DNA of 64,000 nt from Parapusillimonas granuli (GCF_013416525.1 NZ_JACCEM010000009.1:62001-126000), one strand, 5' to 3'; positions 15,757 through 25,314 are shown, counted from the stretch's first letter. Notes: generated by a model not told the origin, from the letters alone. Program-made: numbers and translations.

Positions 15757-16154
15757 TATTAAGAAACTATTTGAAATACTAAGAAACAAACAAAAAGAAA
15801 ATCAATGAATTAATCAAATATTTAAGCATTTAAATAAAGAATGCAATAACCACATAATGCGCGGATTTAAAAACCATAAAACAAATAGACGGTTGATGAA
15901 CAAACGCGTTGAAACCCAAAAACGAGCGGCAGTCAATAATTAACGGCTCAAAAGAACATGATGTGGATCAATACCATTGGTTTCAATCATGGGAGAAATC
16001 CAGCCATCAAAACAGTAGTTTCATTAACTAAACAGGACAAAGAAAATCACATTGTTTTTACCGCTCGTTACTGCTACCCATATTAAGTAAAACCATGTAA
16101 ATTGACCATACACAATCAAATTCCAGGTGCACGTCAAAAGGTTTAGAAGCTGTC
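15757..16154. other. AT-rich intergenic region without a recognisable gene
   Basis: Roughly 400 bp that is strongly A+T rich, in contrast to the GC-rich surroundings. It contains runs such as aaatatttaagcatttaaat and two TAAGAAAC copies 20 bp apart (15760 and 15780). I see no credible reading frame, tRNA, terminator or repeat ends. It may hold the promoter of the downstream cyclase and could be a target for an H-NS-like silencer. It may also be a remnant boundary of acquired DNA. Confidence 0.7.
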
Positions 16155-18599
16155 ATGTTTTCAATTGCCGGGCGCGAACGCGCAATGGCTGTTTCACGGC
16201 CCCCCGTCCCGAAAAAGCTCGGAGGGTTCATCGGTACCACGACACTCGGCCATCTGTGCCGACTCGTCTTGTTCAATTGCCTGTTCCTCCTGCAGGCGCA
16301 AGCCGCGACACCGGACACCCTCACCATCGGCATGCTTTCCTACCGGCCCGTCCCGGTGCATCAATCGTCCTGGGGCGGCTTTGCCGACTACCTGGAAAAA
16401 CGGCTGCCCGGCACCCGCGTACGGCTCCAGTTCCTAGATCTCGACGAAATGGCGGCCGCGCTCGACAAAAACGAACTCGATCTCGTTTTCACCAACCCGG
16501 TCCACTACGTCCAGCTTCGCACGCGCAACGAAATATCCGGCACCATCGCCACCTTGGTCGGCCTCGACGGCGGCAGGCCCGTGCCTCATGTCAGCGGCCT
16601 GGTCGTCCGGCGCAAGGAACGCAGCGACCTCCAGCGCTGGGAGGATTTGCGGGGCAAGGTGGTGGCGGTGTCGGGCACCCAGTACCTGGGCGGCTATGCG
16701 GCCCAGGCCAAAGAACTCACGGAGCGCGGCATCGCCCTCGAATCCATCGTGTTCAAGCAGATCGGGCACCCGCAAGACCGGGTGGTGGCCGCCGTGCTGT
16801 CGGGCGAAGCGGACGCCGGTTTCGTGCGCAGCGGCGTGCTGGAAAGCATGGTGCAAAGCGGCGAGGCCGATGCCGGCGACCTGGCGGTGGTGGAACCGGT
16901 CTCGCATCCCGCCTTTCCGTTCATGAGCAGCACGCCGCTGTATCCCGAATGGCCCATGGTCGCTTTGTCGCATCTCGACCGCGATACCAGCCGGCGCATC
17001 AGCGCCGCGCTGCTGGCGCTCGAACCGAACGACGTCCTGAGCCAGTCCGCAAGCATCCATGGCTTCGTCATCCCGAGCGATTATCAATCCGTCAAAGAGG
17101 CGATGATCGCCGCGCGCATGCCGCCGTTCGACCAGTTGCGGTCCATCGCCTTACGCGAATTCGCGCGCGAACACGCACTGAGCGGCGCGGCCTTGGCGGC
17201 GATGCTGCTGACGCTGCTGTTCGCCGCGGCATGGATCGCCCGGGCCAACCGCAGGCTTGCGCGGACCCAGTCTCGCCTGACCCATGAGCTCCAGCGGCTG
17301 GACAACGTCATCAAGGGCTCGAATTCCGGAACATGGGAATTGCATTTTCCTGAAGGCAAGCTGCTCTTTGACGCCCGGTGGGCGGAAATGCTGGGCTACA
17401 CCCTGGCCGAGCTCCCGCCGGGGTCGCTCGATACCTGGCAAAACCTGATCCATCCCTCGGACAAGGAGCAGGTGCGGGACGCGCTGGATGCGCTCCGGGC
17501 GCCGGGGTCGGATTCCTTCGAGACCGAGTTTCGCATGCTGCGCAAGAACGGAAGCTGGGGCTGGATCAGCTGCCATGGCAGTGTGGTGGTACGGGCCAAG
17601 GACGGCGCCCCGCTGCTGCTGACCGGCATGAACCTCGACGTATCGGAAAAAAAGCGCCTGGAAGAACAGCTCAAGCTCAGCCATGCGGTTTTTCTTCAGA
17701 CCCATGCCGGCGTGATCATCACCGACCACAGCAATCAGATCGTCCAGGTCAATCCTGCGTTCACCGACATCACCGGCTACACGCGCGACGAAATCCTCGG
17801 CAAGTCGCCCAGCTTTCTTTCGTCCGGGTACCATGACAAGGCGTTCTACAAGAAGCTTTGGTCCACCTTGAAAAAGACCGGCAAGTGGGCCGGCGAAGTC
17901 GTCAATCGCCACAAGAACGGCCATACCTTCATTGAAAGAATCTCCATCGTGGAACTGCGCGACCGGGATGGGAAAGTGACCCATCACATTGCGATATTCA
18001 CGGACATCAGCCTGCAGAAACGCCTGATCGCCGGGCTGCAGCATTCCGCCAACCACGACATGCTCACCGGCTTGCCGAATCGCAATCTGCTGCACGACCG
18101 GATCAACCTGGCCACCGCCCACGCGCGGCGGTCAAGAACGGGCGTGGCCATCATTTTCCTCGATCTCGACGGCTTCAAGCCGGTGAACGACACCCATGGC
18201 CACGCCGCGGGCGACGTGCTGCTCAAGAAAATCGGCGCCAGAATGAAAGGCCTTGTCCGTGAAGGGGATACGGCGGCGCGCGTGGGCGGCGACGAGTTCG
18301 TGCTCGTCCTGAATGACATCGTCGCCCGCGAAGACGCGGTCAAGTATGCGGAAAAAGTCCTTGCGGCGATCAACGAGCCGGCCTATCTGGAGAACGTGAG
18401 CCGGACGGTGCAGGTGTCCGCCAGCCTGGGCGTGCTCATTTGCCCACATGCCACGCTGAACGCGTTCTGCGCGTCTCCCGAATGCCTGCTCGATCTGGCC
18501 GACATGCTGATGTACCAGGCCAAGCACGCCGGCCGGGCGCGCTTGGCCGTCCGGGAGCTGGGCATCGAAGACCTGCAGCAAAGGAAAAAATGCGCGTGA
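16155..18599 (+). CDS. Diguanylate cyclase with PhnD-like periplasmic sensor and two PAS domains
   Basis: 814 residues. After a signal/membrane segment (about 30-50) comes a periplasmic PhnD-like binding domain (residues 53-310, starting LTIGMLSYRPVPVHQSSWGG). Next are a membrane helix (ALSGAALAAMLLTLLFAAAW, about 343-362), PAS 1 (380-500, with a PAC tail), PAS 2 (510-625) and a GGDEF domain (640-795). The active motif RVGGDEF is intact and is preceded at the right spacing by REGD, an RxxD inhibitory I-site. No EAL domain is present. It should make c-di-GMP in response to a small oxyanion-like or other periplasmic ligand. ATG at 16155 is used; ATG at 16185 is possible. Confidence 0.9.
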   Translation: MFSIAGRERAMAVSRPPVPKKLGGFIGTTTLGHLCRLVLFNCLFLLQAQAATPDTLTIGMLSYRPVPVHQSSWGGFADYLEKRLPGTRVRLQFLDLDEMAAALDKNELDLVFTNPVHYVQLRTRNEISGTIATLVGLDGGRPVPHVSGLVVRRKERSDLQRWEDLRGKVVAVSGTQYLGGYAAQAKELTERGIALESIVFKQIGHPQDRVVAAVLSGEADAGFVRSGVLESMVQSGEADAGDLAVVEPVSHPAFPFMSSTPLYPEWPMVALSHLDRDTSRRISAALLALEPNDVLSQSASIHGFVIPSDYQSVKEAMIAARMPPFDQLRSIALREFAREHALSGAALAAMLLTLLFAAAWIARANRRLARTQSRLTHELQRLDNVIKGSNSGTWELHFPEGKLLFDARWAEMLGYTLAELPPGSLDTWQNLIHPSDKEQVRDALDALRAPGSDSFETEFRMLRKNGSWGWISCHGSVVVRAKDGAPLLLTGMNLDVSEKKRLEEQLKLSHAVFLQTHAGVIITDHSNQIVQVNPAFTDITGYTRDEILGKSPSFLSSGYHDKAFYKKLWSTLKKTGKWAGEVVNRHKNGHTFIERISIVELRDRDGKVTHHIAIFTDISLQKRLIAGLQHSANHDMLTGLPNRNLLHDRINLATAHARRSRTGVAIIFLDLDGFKPVNDTHGHAAGDVLLKKIGARMKGLVREGDTAARVGGDEFVLVLNDIVAREDAVKYAEKVLAAINEPAYLENVSRTVQVSASLGVLICPHATLNAFCASPECLLDLADMLMYQAKHAGRARLAVRELGIEDLQQRKKCA

Positions 18600-18858
18600 T
18601 CACGCTCTCTTGCCCATGGCCGCCCCGGGTGGCGGTTTGCCCAGCCTCCCGGCCCGCGGCGGCTCGCGCTGCGCAAATTGTGATCACCACGCAACAAGTT
18701 GTGAACATTTGTTCGTTGTTTGAGCATGAATGGGCTGGTTTTTTCTGTTTCTTTAGTATGATTTTCTGCCTTGTGCATAGGCGGCTTTCTTGCGTATCTC
18801 CGTGCCGGTGCATGCCGGGATATGTTTCCGTAATTCAATAACTTAGGATGTGAATGTG
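18600..18858. other. Intergenic region between cyclase and chemoreceptor
   Basis: About 260 bp. It holds a GC-rich hairpin (ccgccccgggtggcgg near 18619-18634) that may end cyclase transcription, although no long T-run follows. Downstream it turns AT rich, with ttgtgatcac near 18678, a half-site resembling CRP/FNR boxes. I found no gene and no confident flagellar sigma-28 promoter. Confidence 0.4.
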
Positions 18859-20493
18859 ATGGCCCGCAAAATGACAGTGAAAAGGCGGCTGACCTTGGGG
18901 TTCGCGTTTGTGCTGCTGACCATGATCGTATTGACCGGTATCGGTATACTGCGCGTCAACGGCATTGCCCACAACCTTACCGAAATTGCCGAGCAGCACA
19001 GCGTCAAGCAGCGCCACGCCATCAATTTCCGGGGCAGCGTCCATGATCGAGCCATCTCGCTGCGCGACATCGCCTTGGTGAAAACCGATGCGCAGCTGCG
19101 CCAGGTGCTGGCCGACATCGAGCGTCTCGCGGACGACTACGCCCGCAACGCGAAAGCACTGGATGCGCTCATCGCGCAGCCGGAAACACGCGAAGAAGAG
19201 CGGAAGACCTATGCCGCGATCAAGGCGGTCGAGGCCAAAGGCATGCCGCTGGCGCGCCGCGTCATCGAACGCCGGCAGGCGGGCGACTTGGAGGACCTGC
19301 GGCAAACCCTGGTGGACGGCGTCGGACCGGTCTTCACGGAATGGCTGGCCGCCATCAACGCGTTCATCGACCTCCAGGAAAGCCAGTCCCAGGAGGCGGC
19401 CGCCGAAGCCATGTCCACCGCTTCCAGCTTCCAGATGGAAATGCTGGTGCTGTGCTTCATCGCGCTGGTCCTCAGCGGGCTGCAGGCCAGCCTCATCACC
19501 CGCAAGCTGCTGCGCGAACTGGGCGCCGAACCAGGGGAACTGAACGAATTCGCCGCCGCCGTGGGCAGCGGCAATCTGGTGGTGCCGGACAAGCATCGCC
19601 AGCCGTCCGAAGGCAGCGTCATGTCCAGCCTGGTGGCGATGTCCGGAGTCCTGCGCGAAGTGGTGGCCAGCGGCCGCCAGACGGCGCAGTCGGTGGCGGT
19701 CGCCACGCAGCAGTTGATCGAACGCAACAATGACTTGCTGGCGCGCACCGAGAACCAGGCGAGCGGGCTCACCGAAACGGCATCGGCCATGGAAGAACTG
19801 GGCAGCACCGTGTCGCAGAACGCCGGCAACGCCGCCCAGGCCGACCAGCTCGCGACGGGCGCGGTGGACGTCGCCCAGCGAGGCGGCCAGGTCATGCGCA
19901 CGGTGATCGACACCATGGGCAACGTGAACAGCCGCTCGCGCGAAATCGCCGAGATCATCGGCATCATCGACAGCATCGCTTTCCAGACCAACATCCTCGC
20001 GCTCAACGCCTCGGTCGAAGCCGCGCGCGCCGGCGCGCAAGGCCGCGGGTTCGCGGTGGTGGCCAGCGAGGTGCGCAGCCTGGCCCAGCGCAGCGCCGAT
20101 GCCGCGAAGAACATCAAGACCCTGATCATGGAAAACCTGCAATGGGTCGATTCCGGCACCCAGCAGGTCAACGACGCGGGCCATGCCATGGAGGAAATCG
20201 TGACTTCGATCCGCCAGGTCGCCGAAATCATGACCGAGATCAGCAGGGCCAGCGTGGAACAGAGCTCCGGCGTGCAGCAAGTGAGCCAGGCCGTGATCGC
20301 CATGGACCGCGACACCGAGCACAACCGCGATTTCGTGGCCGAAAGCGCCAGGGCGGCCGTCCAGCTGCGCGAGCAGGCCGACCACCTTGCGGAAACGCTG
20401 GCGTTCTTCCAGCTGGAAGACCAGGGCTCGATCCAGTACCGTGCCGAGCCGCAGCACGCCCGCAGGCCGGAACTTCTGACGATGGCGGCTTAG
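18859..20493 (+). CDS. Methyl-accepting chemotaxis protein
   Basis: 544 residues. Membrane helix 1 is at about 11-33 (LTLGFAFVLLTMIVLTGIGI), then a periplasmic four-helix-bundle-like ligand domain (34-190), helix 2 (about 193-215), a HAMP-type linker and a long cytoplasmic signalling coiled coil. The hairpin tip IDSIAFQTNILALNASVEAA is intact, so coupling to CheA/CheW is expected. There is no C-terminal NWETF-type pentapeptide for CheR docking. Several starts cluster here (GTG 18850, GTG 18856, ATG 18859); the ATG is best placed relative to tagga at 18844-18848. It follows the c-di-GMP cyclase in the same direction, but the 260-bp gap suggests its own promoter. Confidence 0.92.
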   Translation: MARKMTVKRRLTLGFAFVLLTMIVLTGIGILRVNGIAHNLTEIAEQHSVKQRHAINFRGSVHDRAISLRDIALVKTDAQLRQVLADIERLADDYARNAKALDALIAQPETREEERKTYAAIKAVEAKGMPLARRVIERRQAGDLEDLRQTLVDGVGPVFTEWLAAINAFIDLQESQSQEAAAEAMSTASSFQMEMLVLCFIALVLSGLQASLITRKLLRELGAEPGELNEFAAAVGSGNLVVPDKHRQPSEGSVMSSLVAMSGVLREVVASGRQTAQSVAVATQQLIERNNDLLARTENQASGLTETASAMEELGSTVSQNAGNAAQADQLATGAVDVAQRGGQVMRTVIDTMGNVNSRSREIAEIIGIIDSIAFQTNILALNASVEAARAGAQGRGFAVVASEVRSLAQRSADAAKNIKTLIMENLQWVDSGTQQVNDAGHAMEEIVTSIRQVAEIMTEISRASVEQSSGVQQVSQAVIAMDRDTEHNRDFVAESARAAVQLREQADHLAETLAFFQLEDQGSIQYRAEPQHARRPELLTMAA

Positions 20494-20553
20494 AGGCCCG
20501 GCATTGGCGGGACCCAGGGCCGGTGCCGGCTTGCCTTGTAGCCTCGACGGGCC

Positions 20554-20853
20554 CTAGAGGCCGCCGTTTTCCGCCGCCCGCCGCCGTCCGGACCGGGCGT
20601 CGTCATAGTGGCGCAGCCTGTTCCGGCAGGCAGAAAGAATCTGGGGCTGCAGGGTTTCCAGCAGCGCCAGGCTGGTGTCGGGCTGAATGTTCGCCCAGCT
20701 TCCGGAAGGCCGGTTGCCGCGCAGCGAATGGACGTCGGGGTCAAAAGCCACGATGAACCGGTCCGTCCTGGAATGGAAGATCCTCATGCGAGCGGCGCCG
20801 GGGATGGTGCGCCCGACATAGAGTTCGCCGTCGATGTGAAATTGATATGCCAT
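20554..20853 (-). CDS. Hypothetical protein, 99 residues
   Basis: I do not recognise this protein. It starts with MAYQFHIDGELYVGRTIPG, contains a central RTDRFIVAFDPDVHSL block and ends in a basic, Arg-rich tail. There is no signal peptide, membrane helix or cysteine motif except one Cys near residue 76. A good ribosome-binding site (aaaggga) lies 6 bp upstream of the ATG, which supports real translation. The gene faces the chemoreceptor gene tail to tail. Upstream on the same strand is a structured segment ending in a rho-independent terminator, so its expression may depend on readthrough. Confidence 0.6.
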   Translation of the reverse strand: MAYQFHIDGELYVGRTIPGAARMRIFHSRTDRFIVAFDPDVHSLRGNRPSGSWANIQPDTSLALLETLQPQILSACRNRLRHYDDARSGRRRAAENGGL

Positions 20854-20914
20854 GCTGATTCCCTTTTAGCTCTTTGGCACCATGCCGGGCGAGCAAGTCG
20901 GAGTAAAAGGCCCA

Positions 20915-20940
20915 TAAAAAATGCCCGCAATCGCGGGCAC
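20915..20940 (-). terminator. Rho-independent terminator upstream of the 99-residue gene
   Basis: On the minus strand the hairpin tgcccgc-gatt-gcgggca is followed directly by six T. It ends any transcript coming from the promoter near 21040-21065 before it reaches the small gene at 20853. Confidence 0.85.
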
Positions 20941-21031
20941 CGGTTCCCATTGATTGCTTTGCAAGCCGCATCGTCTTTCCACCTTGTGTGGGTCACAGGT
21001 TGGCATGGGCAAACGCCCAACTCTTGATGCA
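20916..21031 (-). ncRNA. Candidate small RNA or regulatory leader
   Basis: A segment of about 115 nt lies between a good sigma-70-like promoter and a rho-independent terminator. On the minus strand it can form a closing helix (gcatc near the 5' end with gatgc about 60 nt later). Inside that are two further hairpins: tgggc-gttt-gccca, and ccaacctgtg paired with cacacaaggtgg. It does not resemble 6S RNA, SRP RNA or a riboswitch class known to me. It could be a stand-alone sRNA or an attenuator leader for the 99-residue gene, which begins 62 bp after the terminator. The boundaries are inferred. Confidence 0.5.
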
Positions 21032-21037
21032 ATCCTT

Positions 21038-21065
21038 ATTTTAAGCCTGAATTCCGATACGTCAA
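21038..21065 (-). promoter_or_regulatory. Sigma-70-like promoter of the candidate small RNA
   Basis: On the minus strand the -35 box TTGACG (21060-21065) and the -10 box TAAAAT (21038-21043) are separated by 16 bp. Each has five of six consensus bases. Transcription should start near 21031. Confidence 0.6.
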
Positions 21066-21222
21066 GACCTGGCGCACGCATTCGCCGGCTGCGCCGCTGT
21101 CGTGCCTGTCGTCCCCGAAGCCGAATGGAGGTGCGGACGAATTCTTGGACGGATGATGCTGCAATTCCCGGATGCTGGCGGTACTCCAAAGGACTCCTGC
21201 CGCCGAGGGAGAGCTCGATGCG

Positions 21223-21248
21223 AAAAAAAACCAACCGGGAACGGTTGG
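21223..21248 (-). terminator. Rho-independent terminator of tRNA-Ala
   Basis: On the minus strand the stem ccaaccg-ttcc-cggttgg is followed by eight T. It lies 12 bp beyond the tRNA 3' end and shows that the tRNA is probably a single-gene transcript. Confidence 0.9.
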
Positions 21249-21260
21249 CTTTTTTGAGTT

Positions 21261-21336
21261 TGGTGGAGAAGAGGAGGATCGAACTCCCGACCTCTGCATT
21301 GCGAACGCAGCGCTCTCCCAGCTGAGCTACTTCCCC
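21261..21336 (-). tRNA. tRNA-Ala (anticodon CGC)
   Basis: A 76-nt gene with encoded CCA. The acceptor arms are ggggaag and cttctcc, the D arm contains agctcagctgggagagc, and the T loop is ttcgatc. The anticodon loop ttCGCaa reads GCG, an alanine codon heavily used in this GC-rich genome. A -10-like TAAAAT lies upstream at 21349-21354. Confidence 0.93.
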
Positions 21337-21485
21337 ATCGCGCTGCGTATTTTATCAGTTTTTTTCATGCCCGTTGCGGGCGGCGCACATATATGTGTTC
21401 CCGGGCGGGATATCCAGCCCGCCGTCAGCTTGCGGGCATATCATATGCTGCTGATTGTCGTCTATTTGCATACAAGGAGTTGGCC

Positions 21486-21833
21486 ATGTCTATCCTGAAC
21501 CGTTTACCGGGCTACAGGAAGGAGCCGCCGGGCATGGAGCGTACGATCCTGAGGAAAATGCCTTGGGTCGTATTGTTCGGGGGGCTGGCGATCGCCTTGC
21601 CTTCCATCATCGTGCGTCTGGTCGATTGGGACCGCAACCCGCTGGCCGTGCAGGCGCTCATCGAGCGCGTGGACATGTACGCATTCGGCACGGGCATGCT
21701 GTTTTTCAACGCCGTATTCGCGGTGACGACCGGCGCGGTGCTCATCATGCTGATGAAGGGCCCGGGCTACGTCGCCGACGGCTACAAGCTGAGCGACGCC
21801 GATGCGCCGCGCAGGATTTCCGAGCGGGATTGA
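21486..21833 (+). CDS. Small membrane protein, hypothetical
   Basis: 115 residues, function unknown. Two hydrophobic helices are visible: PWVVLFGGLAIALPSIIVRL (about residues 26-45) and a longer one near residues 70-93 (GTGMLFFNAVFAVTTGAVLI). The N-terminus is basic and the C-terminal 20 residues are charged, suggesting both ends are cytoplasmic. The ribosome-binding site aaggag sits 7 bp before ATG 21486, which settles the start over an upstream in-frame codon at 21393. It lies between tRNA-Ala and argG and is probably transcribed separately from argG, which has its own promoter. Confidence 0.75.
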   Translation: MSILNRLPGYRKEPPGMERTILRKMPWVVLFGGLAIALPSIIVRLVDWDRNPLAVQALIERVDMYAFGTGMLFFNAVFAVTTGAVLIMLMKGPGYVADGYKLSDADAPRRISERD

Positions 21834-21844
21834 CCTGCGTGTCA

Positions 21845-21873
21845 TTGGGCGCCAAGGCCGCGCGGGATATAAT
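21845..21873 (+). promoter_or_regulatory. Promoter of argG
   Basis: A -35 box TTGGGC (21845-21850) and a perfect -10 box TATAAT (21868-21873) are separated by 17 bp, giving a start near 21880 and a leader of about 34 nt before the argG ATG. I could not pick out an ArgR box with confidence. Confidence 0.7.
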
Positions 21874-21907
21874 GACGGGTTACACGAATTCATTCCCAAG
21901 GCCTTAG

Positions 21908-23251
<1,344 letters not shown>

Positions 23252-23368
23252 CGCCTGCCGACGGCCCGGCCCCGTTCGAGGGCCGGCCGCGAAGCGCCGT
23301 TGCCGCAACGCGCCATGCCGATATGGGACATGGCGCCAGGGCGGCCCGGCGCCGGGGCAGGGGGCCGA

Positions 23369-24325
23369 TCACGCGTGATCGGATTCTTCCAGGCGCCCCA
23401 GCAGCAGGAATTCCATGAGCGCCTTCTGCACGTGCAGGCGGTTCTCGGCTTCATCCCAGACGACGCTTTGCGGGCCGTCGATCACGTCGCCGGCGACCTC
23501 TTCGCCGCGATGGGCCGGCAGGCAGTGCATGAAGACGGCCGAAGGGTCGGCGACCGCCATCATCTCGGCATCCACGCACCAATCCGCGAAGGCCTTGCGG
23601 CGTTCCTCGTTCTCGGCCTCGTAGCCCATGCTGGTCCAGACGTCGGTGGTGACCAGATGCGCGCCCCGGCAGGCGTCCATGGGATCGGAGAACTCCTGCA
23701 GCACGCTGCCGGGCGGCTGGCCGATGCGCGCGGGATCCAGCCGGTAGCCCGTGGGCGCCGAGACGTGCAGCCGGAAGCCGAGTATTTCCGCCGCCTGCAG
23801 CCAGGTATAGGCCATGTTGTTGGCGTCGCCGATCCAGGCGACGGTCTTGCCCTCGATGGGGCCGCTGTGCTCGATGAACGTGAAGATGTCCGCCAGGATC
23901 TGGCAAGGGTGGAATTCGTTGGTCAGGCCGTTGATGACGGGCACGCGCGAATGCGCGGCAAAGCGCTCGATGCGCGTCTGTTCGAAGGTGCGGATCATGA
24001 CCAGGTCCACCATGCGCGAAATGACGCGCGCGGTGTCCTCGATGGGCTCGGCGCGGCCGAGCTGGGAATCGCCGGTGGTAAGATGGATGACCGAGCCGCC
24101 AAGTTGATACATGCCCGCCTCGAACGACACCCGCGTGCGCGTACTGGCTTTTTCAAACACCATGGCCAGATTGCGATCATGCAGCGTGCGGTGGGGTTCG
24201 TACCGCTTGAACTTGCTTTTGATCAGTCGCGCGCGATCCAGGACGTACTGGATCTCGGTCTTCGATAAATCGCGAAACTGCAGGAAATGCCGTAATGGAC
24301 CTGTATGCGTGGTGACGTCAGACAT
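23369..24325 (-). CDS. argF: Ornithine carbamoyltransferase
   Basis: 318 residues, normal length. Carbamoyl-phosphate binding is shown by STRTR (in FEKASTRTRVSFEAGM) and ornithine binding by HCLPAHRGEEV near the C-terminus. It makes citrulline from ornithine and carbamoyl phosphate in the cytoplasm. The neighbouring argG supplies the next step, although on the opposite strand. It shares a 152-bp upstream region with the divergent DUF3579 gene. The stop codon lies within the palindrome atcacgcgtgat. Confidence 0.97.
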   Translation of the reverse strand: MSDVTTHTGPLRHFLQFRDLSKTEIQYVLDRARLIKSKFKRYEPHRTLHDRNLAMVFEKASTRTRVSFEAGMYQLGGSVIHLTTGDSQLGRAEPIEDTARVISRMVDLVMIRTFEQTRIERFAAHSRVPVINGLTNEFHPCQILADIFTFIEHSGPIEGKTVAWIGDANNMAYTWLQAAEILGFRLHVSAPTGYRLDPARIGQPPGSVLQEFSDPMDACRGAHLVTTDVWTSMGYEAENEERRKAFADWCVDAEMMAVADPSAVFMHCLPAHRGEEVAGDVIDGPQSVVWDEAENRLHVQKALMEFLLLGRLEESDHA

Positions 24326-24477
24326 AGTAAGCCTTGTTTCAAAAGAGCCATCTTACCCTGCCATGCGGCAGCGGGCAAAGTCGCCGCGCCGAGACGGTGC
24401 AGGTGGGTATCATATACAATTCGCGGCGCAGGGAAAGTTTGGTGGCCGCAACGGCCACGGTTAGTCCGCGGAAGGTT

Positions 24478-24789
24478 ATGACACAACTTGTGCAGCAGTT
24501 AATCATTCATGGCGTCACCCAGGATGGTCAAAAATTTCGCCCCAGCGACTGGGCCGAGCGCCTGGCAGGCGTCATGTCGCAGTTCAGGCCCGCCGGCTCC
24601 GTAGGAGGGCCTCTCACTTATTCTCCTTATGTCGTGCCGGTCGTCCTGGACGGCGTGCGCTGCGTCGTCGTCGACAAGCGCCTGCGCGAGCTGGAACCGC
24701 TCGCCTTCAAGTTCGTGTGCAGCTTTGCCGAAGACAACCATCTCAAGGTGTCTGAACAAGAAACCGCGATGCCCAGCCGCCCTCGATAG
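24478..24789 (+). CDS. DUF3579 family protein
   Basis: 103 residues. It begins with TQLVQQLIIHGVTQDGQKFR and includes DWAERLAGVMSQF and a VVVDKRLRELEPLAFKFV segment, the usual content of DUF3579 proteins, which are found mainly in betaproteobacteria. The function is unknown. There are no membrane helices. ATG 24478 is preceded by gaagg; the frame extends upstream without family similarity. The sequence tatacaat at 24413-24420 may be its -10 box. It is divergent from argF. Confidence 0.8.
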   Translation: MTQLVQQLIIHGVTQDGQKFRPSDWAERLAGVMSQFRPAGSVGGPLTYSPYVVPVVLDGVRCVVVDKRLRELEPLAFKFVCSFAEDNHLKVSEQETAMPSRPR

Positions 24790-24865
24790 GGCGGTTGCCT
24801 TTTATGGCCACGTGTACGCGCTGAAAAGAGGGGCGGACGCCCGCTGGACGGGCTGCGCCGGCTAC

Positions 24866-24901
24866 AGCAGCCCATCGGTGATAAGCAGCCCACCGGTGAT
24901 A
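24866..24901 (+). repeat. Two tandem 18-bp repeats downstream of the DUF3579 gene
   Basis: The sequence agcagcccatcggtgata is followed directly by a second copy with one changed base. It lies in the gap between the DUF3579 and rpsT stop codons, where no gene is seen. Only two copies exist. Confidence 0.7.
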
Positions 24902-24970
24902 GCCCACCTGGCCGCCCACCAAGGCCGCCCCGCCCATCCATCATGCCGCAGCCCGAACAGCCCGCAAACG

Positions 24971-24993
24971 AAAAAAGGACGCCTGAGCGTCCC
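24971..24993 (-). terminator. Rho-independent terminator of rpsT
   Basis: On the minus strand ggacgctcaggcgtcc folds into a hairpin and is followed by six T, about 60 bp after the rpsT stop codon. Confidence 0.88.
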
Positions 24994-25050
24994 TTTCCCA
25001 CCCCGGGCACACCCGGGAAATGTCGTCTGCCGTCTAAACCATTACGCCAA

Positions 25051-25314
25051 TCAGGCTAAAGCTTTGACAGCGGCAGCAAGGCGGCTTTTATGACGGGCGG
25101 CCTTGTTCTTGTGAATGATGTTCTTGTCGGCAACGCGATCGATGATGCTCGTGGTTTTCTGGAAAACTTCGGTAGCAGCTGCCTTGTCGCCGGCTTCGAT
25201 GGCTTGGCGCACACGCTTGATGGACGTGCGCAGCATGGAGCGCAGGCTGGAATTATGCTTGTTGCGCTCAACCGACTGGCGAGCGCGCTTACGTGCTTGG
25301 GCGGAATTGGCCAT
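25051..25314 (-). CDS. rpsT: 30S ribosomal protein S20
   Basis: 87 residues, standard length and composition: very basic and Ala/Lys/Arg rich. It opens [20 protein letters not shown] and closes [20 protein letters not shown]20 binds 16S rRNA early in small-subunit assembly. It lies 62 bp downstream of murJ on the same strand, a common betaproteobacterial neighbour pair. It ends with a strong terminator. S20 is commonly self-regulated at translation, but I see no specific site. Confidence 0.97.
   Translation of the reverse strand: MANSAQARKRARQSVERNKHNSSLRSMLRTSIKRVRQAIEAGDKAAATEVFQKTTSIIDRVADKNIIHKNKAARHKSRLAAAVKALA

Noticed and set aside
16155-18599. Phosphonate ABC transporter binding protein
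   Set aside because: The PhnD-like region is only the N-terminal third. PAS and GGDEF domains follow and no phnC or phnE gene is near, so it is a sensor cyclase.
20916-21031. 6S RNA, SRP RNA or a known riboswitch
   Set aside because: By eye the sequence lacks the landmark motifs of these classes. A covariance model search would be needed to exclude distant members.
21261-21336. tRNA-Ala as an integration site for a genomic island
   Set aside because: No integrase, no repeated tRNA 3' end and no mobility gene lie nearby. The same holds for tRNA-Leu at 62902-62986.
24866-24901. Short direct repeats considered as a CRISPR array
   Set aside because: There are only two adjoining copies with no spacer between them and no cas genes nearby.
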